64,000 bases of DNA. Origin: a virus. The notes beneath the pieces were generated by a model that was not told where the DNA came from, ran no database searches, and saw nothing but the letters and a program-made list of their open reading frames with translations. The position numbers were made by a program, and so were the translations under genes. The stretch covers positions 144,303 to 208,302 of IMG/VR virus record IMGVR_UViG_3300024239_000011. One strand, given 5' to 3'. This document shows positions 28,302 through 37,852 of the stretch, piece after piece (positions within the stretch are counted from its first letter, which is position 1; every line of letters begins with the position of its first letter).

Positions 28302-28889
28302 TCAGGTCAATTTAAAATACGGATGGAACGTAGTCGGAAGCATCGCCTTGGCAATCGAACGGGTCCAATTATTGACATATTCACACCACGCGCACTGCTC
28401 TTGGGCAACTTCGTCCCAATAGGTAAAGATAGTGGCATTACCCACATCCATAAAGGCTTCCATTTCACTACCTTCCGGGCGAAGCTTCATTCCCTCCGAC
28501 TTTGCGATGTGTATCATGGGTGAATTCTCTCGCAGGCACATCAGATATGCCCGTTCCACCTTATGGGTCTGTAGCCATCGCAGAGCGGCTTTGAAGAGGT
28601 CATGGGACAGCCCACGTCCTCGATACGCCTCATCAACCGACAAACCGATCTCGGCAGTGCCGCCGTCTTTAAAGATTTCAACGTGGATTGCCGCGACAAC
28701 TTTATTGTCACCGTCATGCATTACCTTGACAACGCCACGTTCAAGGTTAATATTATCCACGTATTTCATGATCGCTTCGTCCGAAACAATACCACCAAAG
28801 CGCATGTGACGATCACGGTCGGATAATTTTAACAAATGGTCTTGATACTGCGTCATTTCCGATGGAAGTAGTTTTCTGACAAACATCAT
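28302..28889 (-). CDS. GNAT N-acetyltransferase
   Basis: 195 residues, start at 28889 after GGGAC. The acetyl-CoA site GLSVDEAYRGRGLSHDLFKAALRWL (about 92-116) has the Arg-x-x-Gly-x-Gly pattern; the AIHVEIFKDGGTAEI strand pair precedes it. The last 40 residues are an extra tail with two Cys. Substrate unknown (protein or small molecule). Confidence 0.85.
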   Translation of the reverse strand: MMFVRKLLPSEMTQYQDHLLKLSDRDRHMRFGGIVSDEAIMKYVDNINLERGVVKVMHDGDNKVVAAIHVEIFKDGGTAEIGLSVDEAYRGRGLSHDLFKAALRWLQTHKVERAYLMCLRENSPMIHIAKSEGMKLRPEGSEMEAFMDVGNATIFTYWDEVAQEQCAWCEYVNNWTRSIAKAMLPTTFHPYFKLT

Positions 28890-28976
28890 ATGTCCCTTTC
28901 TTATACCCCTTAATAACATGGGTATTTATTGCAGTGCAACATAATACCGGACATAATGTATTGTTTCAAAAAGCAC

Positions 28977-29005
28977 TTGACGTAAAATTCACGGTACTGT
29001 AATCT
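28977..29005 (+). promoter_or_regulatory. sigma70-type promoter
   Basis: TTGACG, 17 bp, TAATCT, just before the gene at 29022. Confidence 0.6.
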
Positions 29006-29021
29006 AATCTGCTGTCTCACG

Positions 29022-29831
29022 GTGATTAATATGCGGATGCCCGGTGAACTTCCCTCGCTTGATGCCATTGAGCGTGATTACGCGACCCTGAAGGAATACG
29101 CGAAAGACGCGGCGACGTGTGTGCCGGAAGTTTTGCGCCGGAAACGATTTCATAAGCATGTCCCGACCGTCACACAAGAAACGCACCGTTGCTGGGCGCG
29201 TGATCGTTGGATTGCGTTCGAGTCTCTTCCCCGAGTGTTCCGTGAAATGGTGAATGACGACCCGTCCCATCCGGACGAAGCTTTGGACGTTGCGCTCGCG
29301 ATGTGGGCAGAGATCGAACACAAAGCCGAACAGGCGATGGATCGTATTCTTGAGTACGAAAGCGCCCTGGTGCAGATTGCAAACCTTCCCGATTGGCTCA
29401 AAGGCGTTTCCTTGCCTGAAATGGAAGCTATCAATTTTCTTCGCGAAGATCGCCTGGAATTGCTGCGCAAGCAATTAGAAGAAGCCGAGCGTCGGCAACA
29501 GGAACAAAAAGCCCGCGAAAAGCTTGAACGAGGAAAGAAAATCACCCGCTATCAACCGGCAACGGTGATGGAAGATTGGTTGGTCAAGCAGGATAATAAG
29601 TGGAAGCGTTTGAATGAAATCGACAATGAAGTTCGTATGATGCGTCTTCCCCCGCATTTGGCACGGGAAATGCTTGAGAAGAAAAAAGCAGAGGTGCTTG
29701 AGGTTAAGCGCGTCACCCATGTCCGCCCTGCGGGTTTCTATACCTATGACGGCGCCAAGGCAGCGGCTACCGATAATGAAGTGCCGCTAAAATTTCATCC
29801 CAAGAATTTTCAGCGGGGGAAGAACTCATAG
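29022..29831 (+). CDS. coiled-coil hypothetical protein (269 aa)
   Basis: GTG at 29022 or ATG at 29031 are possible starts. Helical protein with a coiled coil at about 140-175 (LRKQLEEAERRQQEQKAREK) and a basic C-terminal third. No family recognised. Preceded by a promoter with 17-bp spacing. Confidence 0.75.
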   Translation: MINMRMPGELPSLDAIERDYATLKEYAKDAATCVPEVLRRKRFHKHVPTVTQETHRCWARDRWIAFESLPRVFREMVNDDPSHPDEALDVALAMWAEIEHKAEQAMDRILEYESALVQIANLPDWLKGVSLPEMEAINFLREDRLELLRKQLEEAERRQQEQKAREKLERGKKITRYQPATVMEDWLVKQDNKWKRLNEIDNEVRMMRLPPHLAREMLEKKKAEVLEVKRVTHVRPAGFYTYDGAKAAATDNEVPLKFHPKNFQRGKNS

Positions 29832-29985
29832 TGCTATTCGCCATTATGATCCTTTAAAATTAGCCGCATCGCTGGGAGCATGCATTGAATATTCAATGCT
29901 CAAACGCGGCTTTGTTGTTGTTAATTGCCAGTAAACCGCATTTGTGCTAAATAGGTATATACAGAGTATATACCGAGGTCGATCC

Positions 29986-31572
29986 ATGCCAGTATGTTGC
30001 CAAATTTGCGGACAAGAATTTACCAAACAAATTACCAATAGCCATCTTAAGCGTCATAGCATCACCACCGCTGATTATAAGAAGCAATTTGGGGATGATT
30101 CTCTTTCGTCCCCTGAATACCGCGAACAGAAACGGCAAGCCATATCTGGTTCAAACAACCCGATGTTTGGGCGATCTCAAACCGAGGAATCGCGCCGAGT
30201 GATGTCGGAACGACGGTCTGGGAAACCTGCCCATAATAAGGGCGCGGTGCTTACCGACGCGCAAAAAGATAAACTTCGTGTTCTTGCCCTTGAGCGAAAT
30301 GCTCAATGGGCAGAAAATGGTGATCATCCATTATTGGGGCGCAAGCATTCAGACGAAACGAAAGAACTGATACGTCAGAAACGGGCAGAACAAATTATTA
30401 GCTCGGAGGCATGTCAACGAGCAGCAATAACTCGCAAGGAACGCGGTTATCAGGCTCCAATGCTTGGCAAGCATCATAGTGAAGAAACAAAAGCTAAAAT
30501 TCTCGTTTCTATGACGGGGTATAGACAAAAAGTAAAAGAACGCACACACCAGAAACGCTTAGACGCAATAGCCAGCTTGAATCTACGATTGATTGATCAT
30601 GATGATCATTTTATGCATTTGGAATGTCTTTGTTGCGGGCATCATTTTCATCGAACCCCACAAGTATTTGATCCATGTCGCATACGTGTAGATATGTGCG
30701 ATGTTTGTCATCCTAAAATTAATTACACGAGCAAAGCAGAAACCGAAATTTGTGAATATATAAAGGGATTGCTACCAGATATCGAAGTACGTTCTCGTGA
30801 CAAATATGTAATCGGTCGCGGCGAACTAGATATCTATATCCCATCGATGCGTCTTGCCATCGAGTATAACGGTCTGTATTGGCATTCCGAAATTGCTGGC
30901 AAAAGCCGCGATTACCACCTTAACAAATTAGAAAAATGTACCAAAAAAGGGATACGCCTAATTACCATTTTCGAGGATGAATATATGGAAAAACCGCATA
31001 TTGTGCGGAGTAGATTGGCGTCACTTCTTGGAAAAAGTGCCTTTGTTCTTGGTGCGAGAGAATGTGATATCGTTGAGCTATCATCGGCAGAAGCGAATTC
31101 ATTTCTTAAAGAACACCATATCCAAGGCTCGGGTCGAAGCAATGTACGTTATGGTTTAATGTATGATAACGAATTGCTATCCGTAATGACATTTAGTAAA
31201 GATAATTTGTCTCGAAAAATTAATGATTGGGAACTGAATAGATTTGCGTCTAAAACCGACTGGAATATTGCCGGTGCTGCATCTAGACTATTCAAACGAT
31301 TTATTCGCGATCATAATCCTAAACAAATCGTCACATATGCCGACAAACGATGGTCAGAGGGCAACCTATACCATCATCTTGGATTTGTGATGTCGAGAGA
31401 CACCGAACCAAATTATTGGTACATTGATGGGTTACGAAGAATTCACCGTTTTGCTCTTCGTAAAAACGACCAAGATGATCCAAATATGACTGAATGGGAA
31501 AATAGAAAAGCACAGGGCTGGAATAGAATCTGGGATTGCGGAAGTATTCGTTTCGATTGGAACGCCATTTAA
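29986..31572 (+). CDS. large homing endonuclease-like protein with GNAT-like C-terminal domain
   Basis: 528 residues from the ATG at 29986. Order: a C2H2-type zinc finger (CQICGQEFTKQITNSHLKRH), two or three NUMOD3-like repeats (NPMFGRSQTEESRRVMSERRSG, PLLGRKHSDETKELIRQ, PMLGKHHSEETKAKI), a CxxC pair, then an EDxHD/Vsr-like nuclease core (GELDIYIPSMRLAIEYNGLY, H-x-x-K, KKGIRLITIFEDEY), and a C-terminal domain of about 150 residues (FLKEHHIQGSG ... HLGFVMSRDTEPNYWYID) that looks GNAT/Mom-like. The same nuclease-plus-C-terminal pair occurs in 59715-61499. Known EDxHD proteins act as homing endonucleases. Confidence 0.85.
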   Translation: MPVCCQICGQEFTKQITNSHLKRHSITTADYKKQFGDDSLSSPEYREQKRQAISGSNNPMFGRSQTEESRRVMSERRSGKPAHNKGAVLTDAQKDKLRVLALERNAQWAENGDHPLLGRKHSDETKELIRQKRAEQIISSEACQRAAITRKERGYQAPMLGKHHSEETKAKILVSMTGYRQKVKERTHQKRLDAIASLNLRLIDHDDHFMHLECLCCGHHFHRTPQVFDPCRIRVDMCDVCHPKINYTSKAETEICEYIKGLLPDIEVRSRDKYVIGRGELDIYIPSMRLAIEYNGLYWHSEIAGKSRDYHLNKLEKCTKKGIRLITIFEDEYMEKPHIVRSRLASLLGKSAFVLGARECDIVELSSAEANSFLKEHHIQGSGRSNVRYGLMYDNELLSVMTFSKDNLSRKINDWELNRFASKTDWNIAGAASRLFKRFIRDHNPKQIVTYADKRWSEGNLYHHLGFVMSRDTEPNYWYIDGLRRIHRFALRKNDQDDPNMTEWENRKAQGWNRIWDCGSIRFDWNAI

Positions 31573-31573
31573 C

Positions 31574-31611
31574 AAAAAAGGCGCTCGATGAAATTCATCG
31601 AGCGCCTTTTC
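31574..31611. terminator. bidirectional terminator
   Basis: AAAAAAGGCGCTCGATGAA/TTCATCGAGCGCCTTTT long stem between convergent genes. Confidence 0.9.
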
Positions 31612-31630
31612 TATACTAGTTTATAGGAAT

Positions 31631-34600
31631 TTATCCCATATCCTCACCCGTATTCAAGATACGGATAGGAATATAAATAAATTCAATAGCCTTCACAGGC
31701 TGGATAGCCACATCGATCCATAGTTCGTTACGGTCGATACGTTCCCCAGAGTTATTCGTTTCGTCACAAACCACCACGAAATCATACAGGGCACGCAGAC
31801 CAACAAGATCAGCGAGGAAGCGTTCGAATGTAATACGAACACTGTCACGGGTCTGAAGATCATTCGGCTCGAACAGGAACGGCTTCGCCAGCATTTCCAA
31901 CTGATAACGGAGATAGTTGGTTAGACGCGCCACATTAATGCGGTCCATCGCAGTGCTGGTTGGGTTGAGAGTTTTCTGACCATATACAATTAGACCACGG
32001 TTCGGGATAAACGCGATTGGGTTGATCTTGTTGAGATACAACACGTCACGCTGTCCCTGGTTAAGTAGTACCGGTTTGAATTCTTCCTCACTGGTCAGAT
32101 AACCAGTAGTGGTTGCGTTCGTAACCAGACCACGGTTGTAACCAGCGGGGGCGAACCACTGATATGCTACGGTATCGTTGTACGCCATGGTACGAAGAGC
32201 AATCGTGGACGGCGGTACCATGACTTCGCGACCATCGATGTTGGTTGAAAGACCCCATGGGTAGTACAGACCGACATACGGATTGGCCGTGGTCAGACCT
32301 TTCTCACCGTTAGACCCGGCAAGATTGGTATTTTGTGCCCAGTTCTGAACTTCAGTTGCATTCGGCTTCATTCGTGCCGGGGTGTCTGCAACAATGAATG
32401 CCCATTGCTTCTTATCAACGTTCAGAGTGACCAATTCATCGATCACTTCCGCGTAACCCGGTGCAGCGAGCAAGTTGAAGTAAACCTGTTCGCTACGGAG
32501 GTCTTCGTTATTCACGATGGATTCGGCAATTGCCCGAACAATCATGATGCGCTGAGCCTTACGACCCATAAACGGCGAACCGTCAATATCGTTACCAGAA
32601 ACAGTAACCCAACGGTTTCCGACCAGACGACCTTCGAAATTGTAGTTCACAACCCATTTCTTCACATTATTAGTGCTATAGCGAGTATTGAACAGGATCA
32701 GACCGTCTGGGTAACTCAGAGCATCCGGGGCGTCGATATCGACAAAATTGCTGATAAGCATGCTGTTGTAATCTTCATTACCGCTACCGTCATCTTGGCG
32801 TGCATCAGCAAACACAATACCGAACGGGGTGGTCTGGTCGGTATTATCAACAACTTCCCACGAACCGCCCATGTACTTGTAAATTTTAGGGTAGTTCTCA
32901 AGGTCAGCAGTGTCGATCCAAAGATCATTCTCGATAATTGCAGAGCCATTTGGCTTGTACCGTGGTTCGGAACCGCTCAGCATAATATCGGTGCCCGGAT
33001 AACGATTGCGATAACCGAACCACTGAGAACCATTGGACACCATGATGTCCACACGCAGGTTGTTATTGAACCAGAGGGCACCGTTTGCTGGTTCACTGGT
33101 CGGTTCGCCAACGGAACCTTCGTACATCAGGTCTTCCCAATTCATACCGTTCCAGCGGCGAATCGTGTGGGAAGCAGTACCATCAACCGACGTATCGTAT
33201 TGAACATAAACAGTACCAGCCGCCAACGATGAACCCAAATTGGTTAGAGCATCTGCGTCGGAGGCATACAATGGCGCATTCTGGGTCATCCACTGACCGA
33301 TTTGCGAGTTATAATATTTGACTACCCAATTCGCGCCCTTATTGGGCTTGGTTGTCTTGATCCACACATCACCAACCGCAGACGGCTTTGGTACTACCGC
33401 ATGGGTGGAATAGCTTAATTTATTTCCAAGATAAGTCGTTGCATCAATAGCAAGAACATCAAGAACATTACCACTCTGGCTTGTAAAAGTAATATCTTCG
33501 CCATAAACATTGGTAATGATAAGCTGTGTCCCGGTGGACTGTGCAATAATACCATCCGCTGTCAATGCAGCATCGTTGTTGATCTTAAAGTAGATTTCAT
33601 TGACGGTATCACCCGCATCGACAACAATCTTACGATTACCGGTGCTGGATGCAATTTCAAGCCAACCTGCGTTGAATGCACTAGTGACAACCTTTGAAAT
33701 TACAATAGTAGGGGTTGCCGCTTTCCATTCGGGCGATCCAACCAAGTACCAATGGGCACCTACATCCGGAGTATTTGTCGAAATACCCGACGCATCTTGC
33801 GGAATAAGCTTCTGATAAATGCGGTTATCATTCAGGAAAGTGATGATCGCATAATCACCATTCTTCCCAATATCAGAAGCAGGAAGGAATACATCATGTT
33901 TACCAGTAAACCCAAGCTGTGAAATAATGGTCGCATCACCAGTTATGAAGATGTCCTTACCACGGGTATTGCTGATTTTTAGGTTATACTCAATCCCCTT
34001 GACCTTATTTGGAAGAGTTGTATTTCCACCATTTCCAACAACTGCTGCATTGGCATACATCGACGCCTTGATATTATCGATGTGAGCATTGTTAATTTTG
34101 GAAACAATGCTCAACAGTGTATCACCACTGTTAAGGTTGATGCTCACGCCGTTGATTGTCAAAACACCAGAGGATGAAAGTACCGACTGAGAGGCATGAT
34201 TGGTGATTGCCACCGAAGATGTGCCAACAATCACACGATGAGATACCGCTTCGCTATCGATCAGCTTGACTTGCTTGAAGTCCCATGCCAGACCAGGGTT
34301 ATTATTCCCGTTCGATTCAAAAACACCAACGCTTGTCATTCCCAGGTCTAGCCAGTAAGTTCCGTGTACCGGGTTACCACGTGGGGCAACTGCACTTGGA
34401 ACAAGCTGACCGAGGTCAATATCTGCACGCACAACATATGCGCGGTCGTTAATACCCAGGTATTGATACAAAGCATGTAGACCATACTCGTTCAATTCGT
34501 ACCCGTGCAATGGGGTACCACCCGATGTATAAAACATTGGGTCACCGAAGGTTTGGATGGCTTCGCGCTGCGAAGTCATGAGGTACAGCTTATTCGCCTT

Positions 34601-34759
34601 TGCGTCTAGCGTTCCGGGAGCGATGCCCGTGCCGCTCGGATGTACCTTGTTACTATGAGTGGCGATGAATAGGCACGGAACAGTACCACGGTCGGCACCA
34701 GCATAGGCGCTTTCGTCCGTAATTGTTACGCTCACACCGGGTGAAGACAAATCTGGCAT
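31631..34759 (-). CDS. contractile tail sheath protein (gp18-like)
   Basis: 1042 residues from the ATG at 34759 (AAGGGG upstream). N-terminus MPDLSSPGVSVTITDESAYAG and the C-terminal part (KTLNPTSTAMDRINVARLTNYLRYQLEMLAKPFLFEPNDLQTRDSVRITFERFL ... DVAIQPVKAIEFIYIPIRI) are typical of myovirus tail sheath subunits. It is far longer than T4 gp18 (659): residues about 190-620 hold inserted beta-rich domains, including repeated units such as GDVWIKTTKPNKGANWVVK, GALWFNN and ENDLWIDTADLENYPKIYKY. They should sit on the outer sheath surface. A CATAAATA late box lies upstream. Confidence 0.93.
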   Translation of the reverse strand: MPDLSSPGVSVTITDESAYAGADRGTVPCLFIATHSNKVHPSGTGIAPGTLDAKANKLYLMTSQREAIQTFGDPMFYTSGGTPLHGYELNEYGLHALYQYLGINDRAYVVRADIDLGQLVPSAVAPRGNPVHGTYWLDLGMTSVGVFESNGNNNPGLAWDFKQVKLIDSEAVSHRVIVGTSSVAITNHASQSVLSSSGVLTINGVSINLNSGDTLLSIVSKINNAHIDNIKASMYANAAVVGNGGNTTLPNKVKGIEYNLKISNTRGKDIFITGDATIISQLGFTGKHDVFLPASDIGKNGDYAIITFLNDNRIYQKLIPQDASGISTNTPDVGAHWYLVGSPEWKAATPTIVISKVVTSAFNAGWLEIASSTGNRKIVVDAGDTVNEIYFKINNDAALTADGIIAQSTGTQLIITNVYGEDITFTSQSGNVLDVLAIDATTYLGNKLSYSTHAVVPKPSAVGDVWIKTTKPNKGANWVVKYYNSQIGQWMTQNAPLYASDADALTNLGSSLAAGTVYVQYDTSVDGTASHTIRRWNGMNWEDLMYEGSVGEPTSEPANGALWFNNNLRVDIMVSNGSQWFGYRNRYPGTDIMLSGSEPRYKPNGSAIIENDLWIDTADLENYPKIYKYMGGSWEVVDNTDQTTPFGIVFADARQDDGSGNEDYNSMLISNFVDIDAPDALSYPDGLILFNTRYSTNNVKKWVVNYNFEGRLVGNRWVTVSGNDIDGSPFMGRKAQRIMIVRAIAESIVNNEDLRSEQVYFNLLAAPGYAEVIDELVTLNVDKKQWAFIVADTPARMKPNATEVQNWAQNTNLAGSNGEKGLTTANPYVGLYYPWGLSTNIDGREVMVPPSTIALRTMAYNDTVAYQWFAPAGYNRGLVTNATTTGYLTSEEEFKPVLLNQGQRDVLYLNKINPIAFIPNRGLIVYGQKTLNPTSTAMDRINVARLTNYLRYQLEMLAKPFLFEPNDLQTRDSVRITFERFLADLVGLRALYDFVVVCDETNNSGERIDRNELWIDVAIQPVKAIEFIYIPIRILNTGEDMG

Positions 34760-34813
34760 ATCTATACCCCTTTTTACGAAATTCTCTGATTGCAACAGCC
34801 TGTTTTGCATAGG

Positions 34814-34821
34814 TATTTATG
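34814..34821 (-). promoter_or_regulatory. T4-type late promoter box (tail sheath)
   Basis: CATAAATA on the minus strand, 55 bp before the sheath ATG. Confidence 0.6.
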
Positions 34822-34860
34822 ATCACCCCCCGCCTTTGGCGTCCCAACAGGGTAAAAAGA

Positions 34861-34887
34861 AAGGCGAGGATTTTCTTTCCTCGCCTT
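34861..34887. terminator. terminator hairpin
   Basis: AAGGCGAGGA/TCCTCGCCTT stem. Confidence 0.75.
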
Positions 34888-35119
34888 AGTGATTGATGTA
34901 TTTGATACTTTTCGTGTTTTTCGAACGCGGTTTGTCTAGTATTTGTGATTAAATCTAGTATCAGTTGATAGTAGAGGTACCACCCAACACCCTTTAGTGA
35001 CCGGTGCTAGAAATTTTTTTCACTAAAAGAGAATGGGCAGATCACGGACCTATCTGCCCATAATCTGCCCATAACTCATCTGATTGAGATTTACCGTTAT
35101 ATAGAAAACGTAAATTGAA
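34888..35119. other. intergenic region with repeats, no gene seen
   Basis: Contains GGGCAGAT/ATCTGCCC (8-bp stem at 35036-35060) followed by a direct repeat of TCTGCCCATAA. AT-rich. May be a regulatory site; no frame with gene character. Confidence 0.5.
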
Positions 35120-36274
35120 TCAGCGACTTATTTGAATGAAGGTTTTAATTCGCGGGGCTACAAGGTCGCGGAACCGTTTTCCGTTGAAAATGCCATAATG
35201 TCCCACACCTTCAACCATGTAATGGTCACGGTACGGAACATTCGGGCACAAATCGTGTGCTGCCATAGTCTGTCCAACCCCCGTAATATCGTCCTTCTCG
35301 CCCTCAATTGTCATGAGGCAAGTCTTTGAAATCATTGATGGTTTTATCAGTTGATCATGACAGACCATCGTCCCCTGTGGTAACTGATGTTCTTGGAATA
35401 CCATCTTGATGGTTTCCAAATAGAACTTCGCATCCAAGTCCATTACAGCAAGGTATTCATCATAGAATTTCTCATGATGGGCGGCGCTCTCACCATCACC
35501 GCTGACCAAATTATCAAAATATTCGCGATGTGCTTTTACATGCCGATCAAGGTTCATTGACATAAATCCAGCAAGTTGGAGAAAGCCAGGATATACCCTG
35601 CGTCCATGTCCTTTCTTTCCCATCGAAACTGGGTAAATTAAATTCTGTTCAAACCATGAATATGGGCGTGTTGTTGCCAGTTCATCGACTTCAGTTGGGT
35701 TAATACGTGTATCAATTGGTCCACCCATAAGGGTCATGGATTTAGGGGTTGGTTCATCGTTCGCCGCGAGAAGCGACACGGCTGCTATCACCGGTACGGA
35801 AGGCTGACATACTGCAACGAGGTGGACATTCCCGTTGAAGTATCGAATGAAGTCCATTAGGTACGTGACATAATCATCGAACCCAAAAACACCATCCTCA
35901 AGAGGAACTGCCCCCGCATCTCGCCAATCAGTGATGTAGACATTGTGATCCGGAAGGAACTCCTTCACTGTTCCCCGCAATAATGTTGCGTAATGCCCAG
36001 ACATAGGAGCTACCACAAGCACATTAGGACGCCCCGCGTCCACCTCTGCAAACTGCAAAAGGTCACAGAACGGTTTAGTCAGAACATCCGTCTCCGCGAC
36101 CCCCAAATCGAATTCCGGGCGGGTATAACTGTTCGTGGAACGTTGGACCAGTTTGTTTAGGGCGTACCATTCACGGGCAAAGGGAACCGATTGTGCCAAA
36201 TTGGCATTCACCGTTGCTGCAAAATTTACATGAGAACGAATAACGTTGCTTATAGAATAAAAATTATAGAGCAT
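35120..36274 (-). CDS. phaZ: intracellular poly(3-hydroxybutyrate) depolymerase
   Basis: 384 residues, near the length of Ralstonia-type PhaZ (about 420). Alpha/beta-hydrolase with the catalytic Cys box VCQPSVP (about 140), strand NVLVVAPMSGHYATLLRGTV, the block VYITDWRDAGAVPLEDGVFGFDDYV that is diagnostic of the intracellular PHB depolymerase family, the acid in EGEKDDITG (about 329) and the His in VEGVGHYGIFNG (about 362). It should cleave host PHB granules into 3-hydroxybutyrate, providing carbon and reducing power for phage growth. That use is inference. Confidence 0.92.
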   Translation of the reverse strand: MLYNFYSISNVIRSHVNFAATVNANLAQSVPFAREWYALNKLVQRSTNSYTRPEFDLGVAETDVLTKPFCDLLQFAEVDAGRPNVLVVAPMSGHYATLLRGTVKEFLPDHNVYITDWRDAGAVPLEDGVFGFDDYVTYLMDFIRYFNGNVHLVAVCQPSVPVIAAVSLLAANDEPTPKSMTLMGGPIDTRINPTEVDELATTRPYSWFEQNLIYPVSMGKKGHGRRVYPGFLQLAGFMSMNLDRHVKAHREYFDNLVSGDGESAAHHEKFYDEYLAVMDLDAKFYLETIKMVFQEHQLPQGTMVCHDQLIKPSMISKTCLMTIEGEKDDITGVGQTMAAHDLCPNVPYRDHYMVEGVGHYGIFNGKRFRDLVAPRIKTFIQISR

Positions 36275-36307
36275 GGGACGCCTTCGTAATGATGTTGCTA
36301 ACCAATA

Positions 36308-36919
36308 TTACTTATGCTGCGGCGCAAAACATTCCTGATTGTACACTGCCGCGATGGCCGCAATACCCGCTTCGTTAATTTCGCGTGTCCCAATCCCGGC
36401 ATAAACGCCATGTGGGGTTGGCGGCATTTCAATCTCTGACCACTTCCCACGCCAGAACATCCACTTGAGTGCCTTTTGGTCGAACACATAGAGGTTGCAG
36501 TCCTCGAAGTAGTCCTCAAGATGTAGGAAGCGATCCATATACATTTGGGTTGCCCAGCCGGTACCACCCTCGACAAGCCCGAGAGGGTCTATTGTCCCCA
36601 CCGCATAAACCGCCTGTGCCCAGCGAACTTGGTAGTAGTTGCGTTGAAGCAACTTATTCACATGAGGATTACTCGACGGGAAACGGCGTTTTAATGTCTT
36701 ATTGGCACGTTCAACCGCTTTGTTCGCATCATCCAAATGATTTTGGGTCAATTGCACGATATGTTGCGGTGGGCACTTACTACGGTGCCCATCAAAACTC
36801 CAATGGATAACGGCATGACCAGCCTCGTGGGCATACTTGCCAAACTTATAGTCACTTCCTTGGGCGGCTCCGCTTAAAAGAACATCTGGACTTGTGAGGT
36901 TTAGTAGTAATTCCTGCAC
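36308..36919 (-). CDS. SLOG/LOG-like hypothetical protein
   Basis: 203 residues. The N-terminal GAAQGSDYKFGKYAHEAGHAVIHWSFDGHRS is a Rossmann-type start similar to the SLOG superfamily or the predicted nucleotide-binding proteins of large phages; HVNKLLQRNYYQVRWAQAVYAVG and GGTGWATQMYMDR follow. Biochemical role unknown; SLOG domains bind nucleotides. Confidence 0.65.
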   Translation of the reverse strand: MQELLLNLTSPDVLLSGAAQGSDYKFGKYAHEAGHAVIHWSFDGHRSKCPPQHIVQLTQNHLDDANKAVERANKTLKRRFPSSNPHVNKLLQRNYYQVRWAQAVYAVGTIDPLGLVEGGTGWATQMYMDRFLHLEDYFEDCNLYVFDQKALKWMFWRGKWSEIEMPPTPHGVYAGIGTREINEAGIAAIAAVYNQECFAPQHK

Positions 36920-36931
36920 TATTTCACCTTT

Positions 36932-37184
36932 TTGTATAAAGATTTAGTTTCATCATTTGGTCGAAAATTACGGTTTGACTTTTACATTCCGACGAAAAAT
37001 ACCCTCGTTGAATATGATGGGCGTCAGCATTTCGAGCCAATACGAAAATGGGGCGGACTGCCATATCTTCAGCTAATCCAACAAAACGATGCTCTCAAAT
37101 ACTGTGTGCAAAAAAGGGTTTACTCTTCTGCGCATTTCCTACAAAGACAACATCGAAAATTTGCTATCTACGATCCTCAACTGA
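36932..37184 (+). pseudogene. frameshifted endonuclease fragment
   Basis: The first frame starts at TTG with no ATG and reads KLRFDFYIPTKNTLVEYDGRQHF and LQLIQQNDALKY. After AAATAC the frame is lost: the rest appears in another frame as CKKGFTLLRISYKDNIENLLSTILN and stop (37182-37184). Together they match the C-terminal half of a common phage PD-(D/E)XK/Vsr-like endonuclease (FDFYIP ... EYDGxQH ... LLRISY). So it is a decayed mobile endonuclease. Its end overlaps the dNMP kinase gene on the other strand. Confidence 0.7.
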
Positions 37185-37832
37185 ACGCACGAATTCGCGG
37201 ATGGTGTTTCGGAGGTGGTCAAGATTTCCCTCTATGTTCTCAATCGTTAGTTCGAACGGTTGTCCGATCCAGGCATATTCAGATTCATGTATCCCATACT
37301 TCGCCCCAAAGAATTGATTCTTGTCCATCTTCGGGTCGTCAAAAATGTGAAGAGAGTTGTGATGGTTGAACGCAACTGCTTCATCCCACCATTCCGGCTC
37401 TGGACCGCGTTTAACGCGCACGATCTTGCCGCCCAGACGGCGCAAAAGGTCCAATTCATTCGGAAACCGGCAATCGGTGACCACTACATTCTGGTTCTTA
37501 CGGTTCAAGAACCGCCGTTCCAGGCTCAGAATCCAGAGATTGTCGTTAAAATGCCGCCGGATCACATCGGTTCCAACGTTCTGCATCGCCATCCGTGGGG
37601 TGAAATTCGGTATCCCCAGGCGTTCAGCCCACCATTCATCCACCGTTTCGCGCCATTTGCGTCCTTCCTTAGTGTTCCCCTCAAGAAGGTCACGCGGCCA
37701 ACAGAACATCGCTGCCAATGCATCTTTCAGCGGGGCGGCGAAACTGTCTTGCTCAAAACCGAGTTCATCAATCAGAATATCCCCGGCGGTTCCTTTTCCG
37801 GAGTTTGCAAAACCGACCAAACCAATGAGCAT
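37164..37832 (-). CDS. deoxynucleoside monophosphate kinase (T4 gp1-like)
   Basis: 222 residues (T4 gp1 has 241). P-loop GFANSGKGTAGDIL at 7-20, then FAAPLKDALAAMF, VVVTDCRFPNEL (about 118-129), a hallmark of the phage dNMP kinase group, and RVKRGPEPEWWDEA. It would convert dNMPs, including those from degraded host DNA, to dNDPs for replication. Confidence 0.9.
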   Translation of the reverse strand: MLIGLVGFANSGKGTAGDILIDELGFEQDSFAAPLKDALAAMFCWPRDLLEGNTKEGRKWRETVDEWWAERLGIPNFTPRMAMQNVGTDVIRRHFNDNLWILSLERRFLNRKNQNVVVTDCRFPNELDLLRRLGGKIVRVKRGPEPEWWDEAVAFNHHNSLHIFDDPKMDKNQFFGAKYGIHESEYAWIGQPFELTIENIEGNLDHLRNTIREFVRSVEDRR

Positions 37833-37852
37833 TTACCCCTCCATATTGCCGA

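Noticed and set aside
32333-33232. A 299-codon plus-strand frame inside the tail sheath gene
   Set aside because: Antisense to a clear sheath gene; composition is that of a shadow.
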